Made by a program: the position numbers and the translations under genes
From: Sphingomonas lutea
GTDB lineage: Bacteria; Pseudomonadota; Alphaproteobacteria; Sphingomonadales; Sphingomonadaceae
DNA: 64,000 bases
Assembly: GCF_014396785.1 (NCBI RefSeq)
Contig: NZ_CP060718.1
Location: 323,501 to 387,500, forward strand
Reading direction: 5' to 3'
The notes under the pieces: generated by a model
Databases searched by the model: none
What the model saw: only the letters and a program-made list of their open reading frames with translations
Told to the model about the DNA's origin: nothing
Shown here: piece by piece, positions 48,058-57,835 of the stretch
Layout of the letters: every line of letters begins with the position of its first letter
Position numbering within the stretch: the first letter of the stretch is position 1

Positions 48058-49875
48058 TCAGCCGACGCCAAGGTCGCGCTGCTGGTTGACCAGCCGCCAT
48101 TCGTCGAGGTCGGACAGCATGAAGCGCGCGGCCTGCTCGGCAAGGTCGGCGGCGCGGGTCAGGTTGGTGTGCTTGCGCAGCTCCTGATCAATATGCTCGA
48201 GCGTGTCGGCGGTCGCCAGCGAGCGCAGCGCATCGCCGCCGAAATCGCCCTGGAAGCGAATCCCGAACACCGCCGTGGCGAGCGCCGGAAAGCCCGCCGA
48301 AATGAGCGTGAACCATTCGCCATAAGCATCCACGAACGCCGATTCCCACGACAGGCCGACGAGGGTGATGATCGACACGATGAGCGTGATGAAGAACAGG
48401 ATCGTGCCGATCTTCTCGAGCCGCTTGTCGAGGGTCATGATCTGCGCCGCGTTGCGGCGGTGGTAGCTGACCTGCGGCGCGATTTCGTGATCGGTGACCG
48501 ATTCGGCGATGAGGTCGGCGGACGCCGGCGTGATGACGCCCGCGGGGCAGCCCATCGCGCGCCAGATTGCGCCCGCATACCAGTCGATCCAGCGCTGCGG
48601 CACGGGATTGGTCTCGGTCCCCGGCGGATCGGGCGCGGCAATGCCGAGCAATTTGAGGCTGCGCATCGGACGCAGCCGCTCGGCAAGCTGACGATAATCG
48701 AGCCAGCGCCGGTGCCATTCGTTCTTGGTCCCGACATGCGCATTGAGGATCACCGCGACGGTCAGGATCATTTCGAACATCGCCCATTGCAACTTGTACT
48801 GGGGCAGCATGAAGGCGCTGAGACCCATGCACACCGCGAGCCCGCCCATGACGAAACTGAAGACATGGCCGCTGCGATACGTCTGGGCGAGGTTGGTCGC
48901 GGGCAGGTCCGTCCAGCGATAAGCTTCCTCTAGAAGCTCGAACGGCGCGGCGATGCCGAGGTCGGCACAGTCGCGACGGTATTGCGCCCATTCTTCCCGC
49001 ACGCGCACGCGGCCGTGGATTTCATTGAGGTCGCGCAAGCGGAAGCGGCGGATGCCGACCGCGGCAAGCAACAGGCCATATTCTGGCCGCAAGCGGAACC
49101 GCGGCAAGTGCTCGCGCATGAAGCGATCGACGAACTTGCCTTCGACTGCGCTCGGCGGCGGCAGCAGCATGGCCTTCAGCATGAGATCGACATGCTCGCG
49201 ATCCAACGGCCGCTCGGCCATCGGATCGTCACCCATCGTGTCGACAACGGGGTCGAAGGCGGCCCACAGCAAGCGGTCGGGCCGCGCCGGGTCGGGCGCC
49301 AGATGCGCGACCGGCACGCCGCGACTGATCGCAAATTCGACAACCTCCCCGGTGCCGCCGCGCCCGCGGGGCTTGAGACCGTCCCATACCGCGATCAGGA
49401 TGTCGCAATGCGCGACCGTTGCGCGGCCGGCCATGGCATAGCCCTCGGGCTCGTCGCGCTGCTCGCCGGGTAGCTCAAGCACGCGGGTCGCCTGGGCGAG
49501 AAGCGCGTCGAACCGCCTCCGCGCTTCGTCATCGGCGAGGGTGGTGCGATAATGATCGCGGGCAAAGGGCAGCACTGCCTCGACCTCCCACCCCAGCGCA
49601 AGCGCGGCTTCGGCGGCGATCTGGTCGGCGCCGTCGGCAATCGGCGTGACGAACCGCATCCGCGGCGGCGCGGGCGAGAAGCACACCGGGCGCGTGTCGG
49701 CGAGGCGAACGGTGCCTTCGCCGATCAGCGTGAGCGCAGCCGTGATCCGCTCGCCCAGCGTCGCCATGCACGCCGCGCCCAGCGCCTGGCTGCGGTGCCC
49801 GGTCACCCCGACGCTGATCGTGAACGGCAACAGCGGCGGATGGTCGGCCGATGTGCCCGGATCGGATTCCGGCAA
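48058..49875 (-). CDS. SLOG-like domain fused to a multi-TM (SLATT-like) domain
   Basis: A 605-residue protein. Residues about 18-195 form a Rossmann-like nucleotide-binding domain: FTISVGVTGHR, TPIADGADQIAAEAAL, HCDILIAVWDGL and the glycine-rich GRGGTGEVVEFA, which resembles the SLOG/LOG family loop. A linker leads to two membrane helices (337-357 and 364-382) and the WHRRWLDYRQLAERLR segment seen after the helices of SLATT-type effectors. Two more helices follow (490-510, 522-540), then a soluble helical tail. The start is a TTG; 49914 is another option. It is the last gene of the cassette and overlaps or abuts the previous stop. Confidence 0.75.
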   Translation of the reverse strand: MPESDPGTSADHPPLLPFTISVGVTGHRSQALGAACMATLGERITAALTLIGEGTVRLADTRPVCFSPAPPRMRFVTPIADGADQIAAEAALALGWEVEAVLPFARDHYRTTLADDEARRRFDALLAQATRVLELPGEQRDEPEGYAMAGRATVAHCDILIAVWDGLKPRGRGGTGEVVEFAISRGVPVAHLAPDPARPDRLLWAAFDPVVDTMGDDPMAERPLDREHVDLMLKAMLLPPPSAVEGKFVDRFMREHLPRFRLRPEYGLLLAAVGIRRFRLRDLNEIHGRVRVREEWAQYRRDCADLGIAAPFELLEEAYRWTDLPATNLAQTYRSGHVFSFVMGGLAVCMGLSAFMLPQYKLQWAMFEMILTVAVILNAHVGTKNEWHRRWLDYRQLAERLRPMRSLKLLGIAAPDPPGTETNPVPQRWIDWYAGAIWRAMGCPAGVITPASADLIAESVTDHEIAPQVSYHRRNAAQIMTLDKRLEKIGTILFFITLIVSIITLVGLSWESAFVDAYGEWFTLISAGFPALATAVFGIRFQGDFGGDALRSLATADTLEHIDQELRKHTNLTRAADLAEQAARFMLSDLDEWRLVNQQRDLGVG

Positions 49876-49877
49876 GT

Positions 49878-50399
49878 CTAGGTGAGCGCCTGGAAGGCCA
49901 GCGTGAGCAGGCAACCCGCAATCAGCCCGCCGACCGCCGCCGTTAGGACTGCGGCGCTCTGCATATCTTCACCGCCGTTCTGGTTGATCGCCCCAGGATC
50001 GAGGTTCAGATATTCGCCCGCCCCATTGACCACCCGCAACGTGTAGTGGAATTCGCCTTGCGCCGGCGACGGATTGGGATTGTCGACCACGAGCGTCTTG
50101 CGATTGTTGTCAGACCGCCGCGGTTCGAAAACCTCCCACGCGCCCTCCGTCGGGCACTGCGCGCCCACCTTTGACCAGACTGCATTCGCGATATCGTCAT
50201 CATCGGGCCAAAGGTAATCCTCGGGCGGATTGACGAGATCGAAATAGATGCGAAAGCCGTCCTCACCTTTCTTGTTCTTAAACTTGATCTTGCCGTTAGG
50301 ATCCTTGGGCAGCCCGTTCGACACCGGCTCCACGGAAAACCTCAGCGGATCGACCGAGTCGATCCGGACATTAATCCGCACATCTTGTTTCTTGCCCAT
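49878..50399 (-). CDS. Tail-anchored protein of unknown function
   Basis: A 173-residue protein with AGGAGGGG before the ATG. The first 140 residues are likely beta-rich and acidic (IYFDLVNPPEDYLWPDDDDI, WEVFEPRRSDNNRKTLVVDN), with a single membrane helix at the C-terminus (about 150-172, VLTAAVGGLIAGCLLTLAF) and no signal peptide. I do not recognise the family. It lies between the TIR and SLOG genes, with 12 and about two bases of spacing, so it is probably co-expressed with them. Confidence 0.7.
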   Translation of the reverse strand: MGKKQDVRINVRIDSVDPLRFSVEPVSNGLPKDPNGKIKFKNKKGEDGFRIYFDLVNPPEDYLWPDDDDIANAVWSKVGAQCPTEGAWEVFEPRRSDNNRKTLVVDNPNPSPAQGEFHYTLRVVNGAGEYLNLDPGAINQNGGEDMQSAAVLTAAVGGLIAGCLLTLAFQALT

Positions 50400-50411
50400 A
50401 TTCCCCTCCTC

Positions 50412-52559
50412 TTAAGACAACTGGCGAAAGCCTGTCGCCGATACGCGCGCCTCCAATTGTTGCGCCTCGTCCTTGCGTCCCAGCCGCCGCAGCAGTCCGG
50501 CCCGAATATTCATTTCCCCCGGCCGTTCGGCCCGCTCCTGTGCTAGCGCGCTGAGACCCCGTGACCAAGCCTCGCGCGACCGCTCAGGTCTCCGACTGCG
50601 CGCATGGACGTCGCCGAGCAAGCTGAGTGCTGCGGCGACCCGATAGCGGACGCTGACGGGGTCGGGCCGACGTTCACTTTGGGCGGACGCCACCGCCTGC
50701 TGCGCCAAGACTTCGGCCCTGCTCAAGTAGTTCGACTGCAGCGCAAGGTGGGCGCGAATGGTCAGGCAGTCGGTCTGCAGGCGGCGCCATGATCCGGTCG
50801 GATCTTTTTCGCGCACTTGGGAGGCGAGTACACATCCGGCCTCCATTTCCCTCGCGGCCTCGGCGGTACGACGGGCGGCGAACAGGGTCCGGGCGAGCTC
50901 CAATCTCGCGGCCGCTGCCTGCCCCTTCCACAGCATGTTCGCGGGCTCGATCGGGATCAGCCGGTCAGCCTCGGCGACGGCTTGGCGGAATTGCGCAATG
51001 GCTGGCTCGGCTGCGCCGCGCATCGCCTGCAACACTCCCAGCCCTTGATGTGCGGGAATGAGTTGCCGGCGGAGCTGAACGTTGGTGCCTGCCCGGCCAA
51101 GCGCCGAGCGCACAAGGGCGATCTGCCGTTCGCGCAGGCGGATCGCGGCCTCCAGCCGTCCCGCGTCGCGTTCGCTGTCGGCCGCCCAGCCAAGAATATT
51201 GGAGAACTCCTCGCGATACTGAATATTCCCTTCGTCGATCGCGAGCAGGTTTTCCATGGGCCGCAGCGCCGCATTGAGTTGCTTGGCCGCTTCGCCGAAC
51301 CGACGCTGATTGAGCAGGACGATGCCCAGATTTTCCTGAGCGTAGAGCATTTCCATGCGCCAGCGCAGATTGTCGGGGTCGATGGCGACCATCTGGTCGG
51401 CCAACCGCTTATATTCGCGAAAGGCCGTTTCCGCCGCGCTGTTGTCGCCGCGGCTGCGAGCGATCTCCCCGACCCAGAAGATGTTCTGCGCGTGATCGTA
51501 GAGGCGTTGCGGATCTTCGGGCGAACGCCGCACTGCTTCGCCGGTGCCTGCGGCCGCCTGGCGATATAGTCGCGCCGCTTCGTCGAGATTGTTGCGCTGG
51601 AAGGCGACCTGGGCGCTTAAACCGAGGGCACTGGCCCGCTGGAGCAAGGCCGCATCGCTCAGTTCCGACGGATCCTGCTTGCTATAATAGGCCAGCACGC
51701 GCGATCCCACGCCGTCGAGCGCATCGAGCCGGCCGATCGGTTCCAGCTTGTTCTTGAGATCGCCGAGCATGAAGGCGACCAGCCCTTCGGCCTCCCGTCG
51801 CTGGTCGCGCGCTTCGTCGCGCGCCTGCACCGCGGCGACCGCGAGCACGATCGCCAGCGCCATGCCGACGACCGATCCGGTCGTGACCCAGGCGAGCCGC
51901 CGATGGCGCTGCGTCGCCTCGCGCTGCACGAGTTCGTCGAGGCTCACCCCAAGCATGCCGGCGACCAGCTTGAGGAAGCCTGCGCGGCGCGGATCGCCTT
52001 CGTGGCGGAGGTCGGCGGCGAGTGGTTCGGCGCGAGTCGTCGTCTGCCGCCCGCGGCGGTCGAAGCGGTAACGCAGCGCCGGCGGGAAACATTCCTCCTG
52101 CTCGCGCCCCCCGATGTCGCTGGCGAACGGCTCGCCGGCGGCGATTGCGGCGAGCACGCAGCCGTCGGGGCGGACGCGCTTGAACGTCGCGATTTCCGCA
52201 TTGACCCATTTCGACGCCGCCGCGGCGGGCGAGCACAGGACGATTAGGCATTGCGAGGAATCGAGCGCCGCTTCGATCTCGCTGCCGAGGTCGTCGGCCG
52301 CGGCCAACTCATGCTCATCGCGGAAGATCGGGGTCAGCCGTCGGGGAATCGCGCCATTGGCGGTCAGCCGGCCGACCAGCGACGCGGGCACCTGGAACTG
52401 CTCCAGCTTGCGCTGCAGCCATTTGGCGAGATCCTCGTCGCGATGGCTGTAGCTCAGGAAGGCGAAATACTGGGTGTGGGTCTTCGCCTTGCGCCGCGTT
52501 CGGATGCGCGGCGCGGGCGCCCCACGCTCCTCCGCATCCAGTTGGGCAACTCTCGGCAT
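50412..52559 (-). CDS. TIR-domain protein with a membrane helix and TPR-like repeats
   Basis: A 715-residue protein. Residues about 30-150 are a bacterial TIR domain: FAFLSYSHRDEDLAKWLQ, the IFRDEHELAAADDL loop, and LIVLCSPAAAASKWVNAE, where Glu122 matches the catalytic Glu of NAD-cleaving TIR domains. A membrane helix spans about 224-244. The rest is a long helical TPR-like region (for example EAARLYRQAAAGTGEAVRR and FGEAAKQLNAALRPMENLLA). The ATG at 52559 is chosen over an upstream TTG at 52580. It is the first gene of the cassette and is divergent from ispG. Confidence 0.82.
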   Translation of the reverse strand: MPRVAQLDAEERGAPAPRIRTRRKAKTHTQYFAFLSYSHRDEDLAKWLQRKLEQFQVPASLVGRLTANGAIPRRLTPIFRDEHELAAADDLGSEIEAALDSSQCLIVLCSPAAAASKWVNAEIATFKRVRPDGCVLAAIAAGEPFASDIGGREQEECFPPALRYRFDRRGRQTTTRAEPLAADLRHEGDPRRAGFLKLVAGMLGVSLDELVQREATQRHRRLAWVTTGSVVGMALAIVLAVAAVQARDEARDQRREAEGLVAFMLGDLKNKLEPIGRLDALDGVGSRVLAYYSKQDPSELSDAALLQRASALGLSAQVAFQRNNLDEAARLYRQAAAGTGEAVRRSPEDPQRLYDHAQNIFWVGEIARSRGDNSAAETAFREYKRLADQMVAIDPDNLRWRMEMLYAQENLGIVLLNQRRFGEAAKQLNAALRPMENLLAIDEGNIQYREEFSNILGWAADSERDAGRLEAAIRLRERQIALVRSALGRAGTNVQLRRQLIPAHQGLGVLQAMRGAAEPAIAQFRQAVAEADRLIPIEPANMLWKGQAAAARLELARTLFAARRTAEAAREMEAGCVLASQVREKDPTGSWRRLQTDCLTIRAHLALQSNYLSRAEVLAQQAVASAQSERRPDPVSVRYRVAAALSLLGDVHARSRRPERSREAWSRGLSALAQERAERPGEMNIRAGLLRRLGRKDEAQQLEARVSATGFRQLS

Positions 52560-52654
52560 TGCCGCCCCACGCTTCCCCAACCTGCGTTAACACAATGCGC
52601 TGAGTCTCGCGACTGCGCTTTGCCCGGGCGGCCTCGGCGCCTATATGCTCCCTC

Positions 52655-53779
52655 ATGTCCCTAAGGCCTTGGCGAAATATCGAGCGGCGCGTGTCGCGGC
52701 AGATCATGGTTGGATCCGTCCCCGTCGGCGGCGATGCGCCGATCAGCGTCCAGACCATGACCAACACGCCGACCGAGGACGCCGCCGCGACGATTGACCA
52801 GATTCGCCGCTGCGAAGAGGCTGGCGCGGACATCATTCGCGTCTCGGTCCCGACCAAGGAAGCGAGCGCTGCACTCCGCCAGATCACGCGCGCGGCCAAC
52901 GTTCCGATCGTTGCCGACATCCATTTCCACTACAAGCGCGCGCTCGAAGCCGCCGATGCCGGCGCCGCCTGCCTGCGCATCAATCCCGGCAACATCGGCT
53001 CCGAAGAGCGGGTGAAAGAGGTCATTGCCGCGGCGCGCGCCAACGGCTGCGCGATCCGCATCGGCGTCAATGCCGGCAGCCTCGAAAAGGATTTGCTCGA
53101 AAAATATGGCGAGCCTTGCCCCGAGGCCCTGGTCGAAAGTGCGCTCGACCATATCCGCATCCTCGAGGATCACGGGTTCCGTGACTATAAGGTCGCGGTC
53201 AAGGCGAGCGACGTCTTCCTCGCGGTTGCGGCCTACCATCAGTTGGCGAGCACGGTCGATTGTCCGCTGCACCTCGGCATCACCGAAGCCGGCGGGCTGA
53301 TCGGCGGGACGGTCAAGTCGGCGATCGGCATGGGCAGCTTGCTGTGGGCAGGGATCGGCGACACCATCCGCGTCTCGCTCTCGGCCGAGCCCGAGGAAGA
53401 GGTTCGGGTCGGCTATGAAATCCTGAAATCTCTCGGCATCCGCAGCCGCGGGGTGCGAGTCGTATCATGCCCCTCCTGCGCACGGCAGGGCTTCGACGTC
53501 ATTCGCACGGTCGAAGCGCTCGAACAGCGGCTGCAGCATATCAAGACGCCGATGTCGCTGTCGGTGCTCGGCTGCGTCGTCAACGGCCCCGGCGAAGCGC
53601 GCGAAACCGACATCGGCATCACCGGCGGCGGGCAGGGCAAGCATATGGTCTATCTGTCGGGCGTGACCGACCACCATGTGCAGGACGCCGACATGATCGA
53701 CCATATCGTGCGCCTGGTCGAAGCGAAGGCGGCGGAGATCGATGCCGCCGCCCACCCCGCCCTCGACGCCGCCGAATAA
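52655..53779 (+). CDS. ispG: 4-hydroxy-3-methylbut-2-enyl diphosphate synthase
   Basis: An iron-sulfur enzyme of the MEP isoprenoid pathway. The 374-residue product begins near [20 protein letters not shown] and has the 4Fe-4S cysteines in [13 protein letters not shown] and [19 protein letters not shown], with the ligand residues in the C-terminal domain. The compact length is that of the standard bacterial enzyme. The start is the ATG at 52655. The divergent gap to the TIR gene is only 95 bases. Confidence 0.97.
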   Translation: MSLRPWRNIERRVSRQIMVGSVPVGGDAPISVQTMTNTPTEDAAATIDQIRRCEEAGADIIRVSVPTKEASAALRQITRAANVPIVADIHFHYKRALEAADAGAACLRINPGNIGSEERVKEVIAAARANGCAIRIGVNAGSLEKDLLEKYGEPCPEALVESALDHIRILEDHGFRDYKVAVKASDVFLAVAAYHQLASTVDCPLHLGITEAGGLIGGTVKSAIGMGSLLWAGIGDTIRVSLSAEPEEEVRVGYEILKSLGIRSRGVRVVSCPSCARQGFDVIRTVEALEQRLQHIKTPMSLSVLGCVVNGPGEARETDIGITGGGQGKHMVYLSGVTDHHVQDADMIDHIVRLVEAKAAEIDAAAHPALDAAE

Positions 53780-53819
53780 GCTCAATCCTTTGTTCACCAT
53801 TGGGGCGCAGCCTCGCGCC

Positions 53820-53921
53820 ATGGCGAAGGTGATTCTCCTGTTGATGGCGGTCTGGGCCGTGGCGGACGAACTTGTCGCGCCGCCGCCGGAACCGCCCATG
53901 CTGATCGACGCGAGCCGCTAA
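53820..53921 (+). CDS. Possible 33-residue hydrophobic peptide
   Basis: The peptide MAKVILLLMAVWAVADELVA continues with a short Pro-rich segment. It would be a small membrane peptide. It lies alone in the 181-base gap between ispG and the next transporter. No strong ribosome-binding site precedes it, so the call is tentative. Confidence 0.3.
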   Translation: MAKVILLLMAVWAVADELVAPPPEPPMLIDASR

Positions 53922-53960
53922 GCACTCGACCCGATCCGCTAATCGGCTAAGCGCGAGGGC

Positions 53961-54863
53961 GTGACTCGCGACGCTTACTCCCCTGCCACCGCTTTCATGG
54001 TCGGCGTGCTCGGCATCGCGCTATTCTCCGGCATGGACGCGGTGATGAAGGGGCTCGTGCTCGCCATCGGCACGATCGCGACCATGTTCTGGCGCAACCT
54101 CACCGGAATTGTCTTGTCGGGCGCGCTTTACCTGCCGCGCCGCAAGGCTTGGCCGGCGGCGAGCACCATGCGCATCCATGTCGCGCGCGGGGTTCTGTCG
54201 GCAGCGATGGGCTTCCTTTTCTTCTGGGGCCTGGGTCGCGTGCCCCTGGCGCAAGCGGTGGCGTTGGCCTTCATTGCGCCGCTGATCGCCCTGTTCCTCG
54301 CCGCTCTTATCCTCAAGGAGGAGATCGGCGGCCGGACGATCGGCGCGTCGTTCATCGCCTTTGCCGGGGTCGTCGTCATCTTCGTCGGCCAGGCGCATGC
54401 CGACCTTGGCCGCGAAGCGACGATCGGCAGCGTTGCGATCCTGGTGTCGGCGGTGCTCTACGCGCTCAACATCATTATCATGCGGCGGCAGGCGCTGGTC
54501 GCCGACCCGCTGGAGATCACCTTCTTCCAGAGCCTGATCGTCACGACCATCCTGTTGCTGGCCTTGCCGTTCGTCGGGGTGCAAGTCCCGCCACTGGCGC
54601 AATGGCCGTGGCTGCTGTTTGCCGCGGCGCTGGCGATCGCCTCGATGCTCCTGCTGTCCTGGGCCTATGCGCGGGCGCAAGCTAGCTATCTCGCAGCGAC
54701 CGAATATACCGCCTTCCTGTGGGCGATGCTGTTCGGCTGGCTGTTCTTCGATGAGGGCGTGTCCTGGTTTACGCTGGGCGGGGCGCTGATGATCGTGGCC
54801 GGCTGCATCCTCGCCGCGCGCAAGCCCCAGGACGCCAGCCCGGCGCTGGAGGCCGCGACCTGA
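53961..54863 (+). CDS. EamA-family DMT transporter
   Basis: A 300-residue inner-membrane protein with about ten helices in two EamA repeats: VPLAQAVALAFIAPLIALFL in the first and TEYTAFLWAMLFGWLFFDEG in the second. The start is a GTG. It shares TGATG with the next gene, an SMR exporter. Substrate unknown. Confidence 0.88.
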   Translation: MTRDAYSPATAFMVGVLGIALFSGMDAVMKGLVLAIGTIATMFWRNLTGIVLSGALYLPRRKAWPAASTMRIHVARGVLSAAMGFLFFWGLGRVPLAQAVALAFIAPLIALFLAALILKEEIGGRTIGASFIAFAGVVVIFVGQAHADLGREATIGSVAILVSAVLYALNIIIMRRQALVADPLEITFFQSLIVTTILLLALPFVGVQVPPLAQWPWLLFAAALAIASMLLLSWAYARAQASYLAATEYTAFLWAMLFGWLFFDEGVSWFTLGGALMIVAGCILAARKPQDASPALEAAT

Positions 54864-55177
54864 TGGCCTGGCTGTGGCTCATCCTCGGTGGCCTGTTCGA
54901 AGTCGGCTTCACCACGTCGCTGCGATTCGTCGATGGCTTTCGCAACCTGCCGTGGACGATCGCCTTCCTGGTGTCGGTGGCGATCAGCATGGCGCTGCTC
55001 GAATATGCCGCGCGCACGATCCCGATGGGGACGGCCTATGCGGTGTGGGGCGGGATCGGCGCGGTCGGCACGGTGATCGTCGGCATGATCTGGTTCAACG
55101 AACCCGCGGGCACCGTCCGTGTACTCCTGATACTCGCGATCGTCGCGGCGATTGCCGCCCTGCGCCTCACCGAATAG
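54863..55177 (+). CDS. SMR-family small exporter (Gdx/SugE-like)
   Basis: A 104-residue protein with four membrane helices. The conserved Glu13 lies in LILGGLFEVGFTTSLR, and GTAYAVWGGIGAVGT is the core of the Gdx/SugE subgroup, which export guanidinium. The start overlaps the upstream stop by one base. It may be a guanidinium exporter, but no guanidine riboswitch is visible. Confidence 0.86.
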   Translation: MAWLWLILGGLFEVGFTTSLRFVDGFRNLPWTIAFLVSVAISMALLEYAARTIPMGTAYAVWGGIGAVGTVIVGMIWFNEPAGTVRVLLILAIVAAIAALRLTE

Positions 55178-55264
55178 TGCTGCTGGTCGAAGCCTCGCGG
55201 GCGGTTGGTCGAAGCCCGCGACGATGTCAGTGGGCGTTCACCTGCGATCGCTAGCGGAAGGCCG

Positions 55265-57796
55265 ATGCGTAATTTTTACTGGCTTTTGACCACCACCGCC
55301 TTCGCCGTTCCCGCCACTGCGCAGAACGGCCCGCCCGCCGCGGCACCCGAAGCGACACCAGCGCAGGCCCAGTCCGCCGCGCCGGTCGAGAGCGACGATC
55401 CCGCCGAAGATTATGGTGATGGCGAGGAGATCGTCGTCACTGGCGCGCGCCTGCCCGGATCGGTGGTCGGCGACATCCCGCCCGAAAAGACCTTCGACGC
55501 GCGCGACATCCGCGCAACCGGCGCGACCAATATCAACGAACTGCTGGAGGCGCTGGCGCCCGAGACCGGAAGCGCGCGCGGACGCGGCGGCGGCGCGCCG
55601 GTCGTCCTCCTCAACGGCCAGCGTGTGTCCGGCTTCCGCGAGTTACGAGATATTCCAACCGAGGCGATCCAACGGGTCGAGGTGCTGCCCGAGGAAGTCG
55701 CGCTCAAATACGGCTATCGCGCCGACCAGCGCGTGGTGAACATCGTCACCCGCCGCCGCTTCCGTTCGCCGGTGGCCGAGGCGCGCGGCACGGCGGCGAC
55801 CGACGGTGGCTATGCCGGCGGGATCGGCGACGTGACGCGGCTGATCATCAACCGCACCGGACGCACCACGCTCAATTTGCGCGGAGAGGCCAACGGCACG
55901 CTGACCGAGGCCGAGCGCGACATCGCATCCGAGACTGACGATGGCTTTGCGCGCTCGCTGATCGGGTCGCGGCGCCTGGTTCGCGGGACAGCGACGATCA
56001 ATCGTTCCCTCGGCGACGTTTCGGCGACGCTCAACACCGAATTGCAGCATAGCAGCGGCCGCTCGCTGATCGGTCTTGGCGAGACGTTGCTCGAACCGCT
56101 GGCGCGTAACACGGACAGCAATAGCGCCCACGCCGGCGTGACGCTCAACTGGGACAAGGCGGACTGGCGCTGGAACGTCACCGGCAATGCGGACCTCGAC
56201 CGGTCGGTGACCCGGACGGACCGCGACGATGCGTTCGACGACGACCGCGCCCGCTCGACCCGCCGCTCGGCCGACGTCACCGGCACCGCGCACGGCAATC
56301 TGTTCAAGCTTCCCGCGGGCGACGCAAGCACCACGATCCGCGTCGGCGCGAGCACGGTCGGCCTCGACAGCGAGCGCCGCAGAGCGGAGGTTGTGACGGG
56401 CACCGACCTCGGCCGCACGCAAGGCAATGCCGCGATCAACCTCGACCTCCCCATCTCCCGCCGCAACCGCGATTTCAGCGCGCTCGGCAATCTGACGCTC
56501 AACGCCAATTTGGAAGTCGAGCAGCTGTCGGACTTCGGCACGCTGGCGACGTTCGGGGCGGGCGCCAATTGGTCGCCAATCGATCGGCTCAACCTGATCA
56601 CCAGCTGGACGCGCGAGGAGGGCGCGCCGTCGATCCAGCAGCTCGGCGATCCGATCCTCGAGACGCCCGACGCGCGGATTTTCGACTTTACAACGGGCGA
56701 GACCGCACTCGTCACCGCGATCACCGGCGGCAATCCCGATCTGCTCGCCGACCGCCGCAGCGTGTTCAAGCTCGGCGGCAATTGGCAGCCGTCTGAAAAG
56801 GTCGACCTGCGCCTGCGCGCCGATTTCGTCAGCTCGCGCATCGACCGGCCGATCGGCAGCATTGCCACGACCTCGGCAATCGAGGCGGCGTTCCCCGAGC
56901 GCTTCGTCCGCGACGGGGCGGGCCAGCTCGTCAGCGTCGACTTGCGCCCGGTCAATTTCGACAGCGCTCGGCAGGACACCCTGCGGCTCGGCTTCAATTT
57001 CACCAAGCCGCTCAAGTCGCGCCAGCCGACGCAGGCCCAGATCGACCAGATGCGCGCCCAATTCGGCGGCGGCGGGCGGCGCGGCGGGCAGGCTGGTGGT
57101 GCTCCGGCGGGGGGCGCACCTTCGGCCGATACGGCACGTCCGCAGGAAGGGGCAGCGCCGCGCGAGGGCGGCGGCGGTCGTGGCTTCGGCCGGGGCGGTC
57201 GCGGCTTTGGCGGCGGCGGCGGACCGTTCGGCGGCGGCAATCGCGGACGGCTACAATTTTCGCTGACTGACACGATCACCTTGGTCGACAAGGTCAACAT
57301 CCGCGCCGGCGTGCCTCAACTCGATTACCTTGACGGCGAAGCCATCGGCCAGACCGGCGGTCGTCCGCGTCACCAGGTCGAAGCGCGCGCCGGCTGGTTC
57401 AACAACGGCCTTGGCGCGCGCGCCAGCCTGGACTGGCGCAGCGGCACGCGGGTCGAGAGCCTGACTGGCGACGATCTGCGCTTCTCGCCCTATGCGACCT
57501 TCGACCTGCGCTTGTTCGCCAACCTCGGCGAGCAGTTTGCGCTGGTGCGGAAAAATCCGTGGCTGCGCGGCAGCTCGGTGCGGCTGGAAGTGGACAATCT
57601 GTTCAACAGCCGGCCCAGGGTGCGCGACGCCTCGGGCAACGTCCCCCTCAACTACCAGCCCGATCTGCTCGAACCGCTCGGACGGACGGTGATGATCAGC
57701 TTCCGCAAGCTGTTCACGCCCTCGCCCGCGGCGATGCGCCGCATGCGCGAGCAGGAGCGTGCCGCCGGGCAAACGCCGGGAGGCGACGAGGACTAG
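55265..57796 (+). CDS. TonB-dependent receptor
   Basis: An 843-residue outer-membrane receptor. After the signal peptide (TTTAFAVPATAQ) come a Pro/Ala-rich segment and the TonB box region EIVVTGAR. The plug follows (INELLEALAPETGSARGRGG, VVLLNGQRVSGFRELRDIP), then a 22-strand barrel. Residues about 600-662, inside the barrel, form an unusual Gly/Arg-rich insert (GRGFGRGGRGFGGGGGPFGG). The start at ATG 55265 follows GGAAGG. It is not linked to a transport operon, so the ligand is unknown. Confidence 0.88.
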   Translation: MRNFYWLLTTTAFAVPATAQNGPPAAAPEATPAQAQSAAPVESDDPAEDYGDGEEIVVTGARLPGSVVGDIPPEKTFDARDIRATGATNINELLEALAPETGSARGRGGGAPVVLLNGQRVSGFRELRDIPTEAIQRVEVLPEEVALKYGYRADQRVVNIVTRRRFRSPVAEARGTAATDGGYAGGIGDVTRLIINRTGRTTLNLRGEANGTLTEAERDIASETDDGFARSLIGSRRLVRGTATINRSLGDVSATLNTELQHSSGRSLIGLGETLLEPLARNTDSNSAHAGVTLNWDKADWRWNVTGNADLDRSVTRTDRDDAFDDDRARSTRRSADVTGTAHGNLFKLPAGDASTTIRVGASTVGLDSERRRAEVVTGTDLGRTQGNAAINLDLPISRRNRDFSALGNLTLNANLEVEQLSDFGTLATFGAGANWSPIDRLNLITSWTREEGAPSIQQLGDPILETPDARIFDFTTGETALVTAITGGNPDLLADRRSVFKLGGNWQPSEKVDLRLRADFVSSRIDRPIGSIATTSAIEAAFPERFVRDGAGQLVSVDLRPVNFDSARQDTLRLGFNFTKPLKSRQPTQAQIDQMRAQFGGGGRRGGQAGGAPAGGAPSADTARPQEGAAPREGGGGRGFGRGGRGFGGGGGPFGGGNRGRLQFSLTDTITLVDKVNIRAGVPQLDYLDGEAIGQTGGRPRHQVEARAGWFNNGLGARASLDWRSGTRVESLTGDDLRFSPYATFDLRLFANLGEQFALVRKNPWLRGSSVRLEVDNLFNSRPRVRDASGNVPLNYQPDLLEPLGRTVMISFRKLFTPSPAAMRRMREQERAAGQTPGGDED

Positions 57797-57835
57797 GTTT
57801 TCGCATTTGGTGGATTTGTGCTTAAGCGCCGCCGC

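Noticed and set aside
48058..52559. A standard Thoeris system
   Set aside because: No SIR2 or macro-domain effector is present and the TIR protein carries a membrane helix and TPRs, so it is reported only as Thoeris-like in logic.
55643..57300. Two long minus-strand frames opposite the TonB-dependent receptor
   Set aside because: Low-complexity shadow frames of a clear receptor gene.
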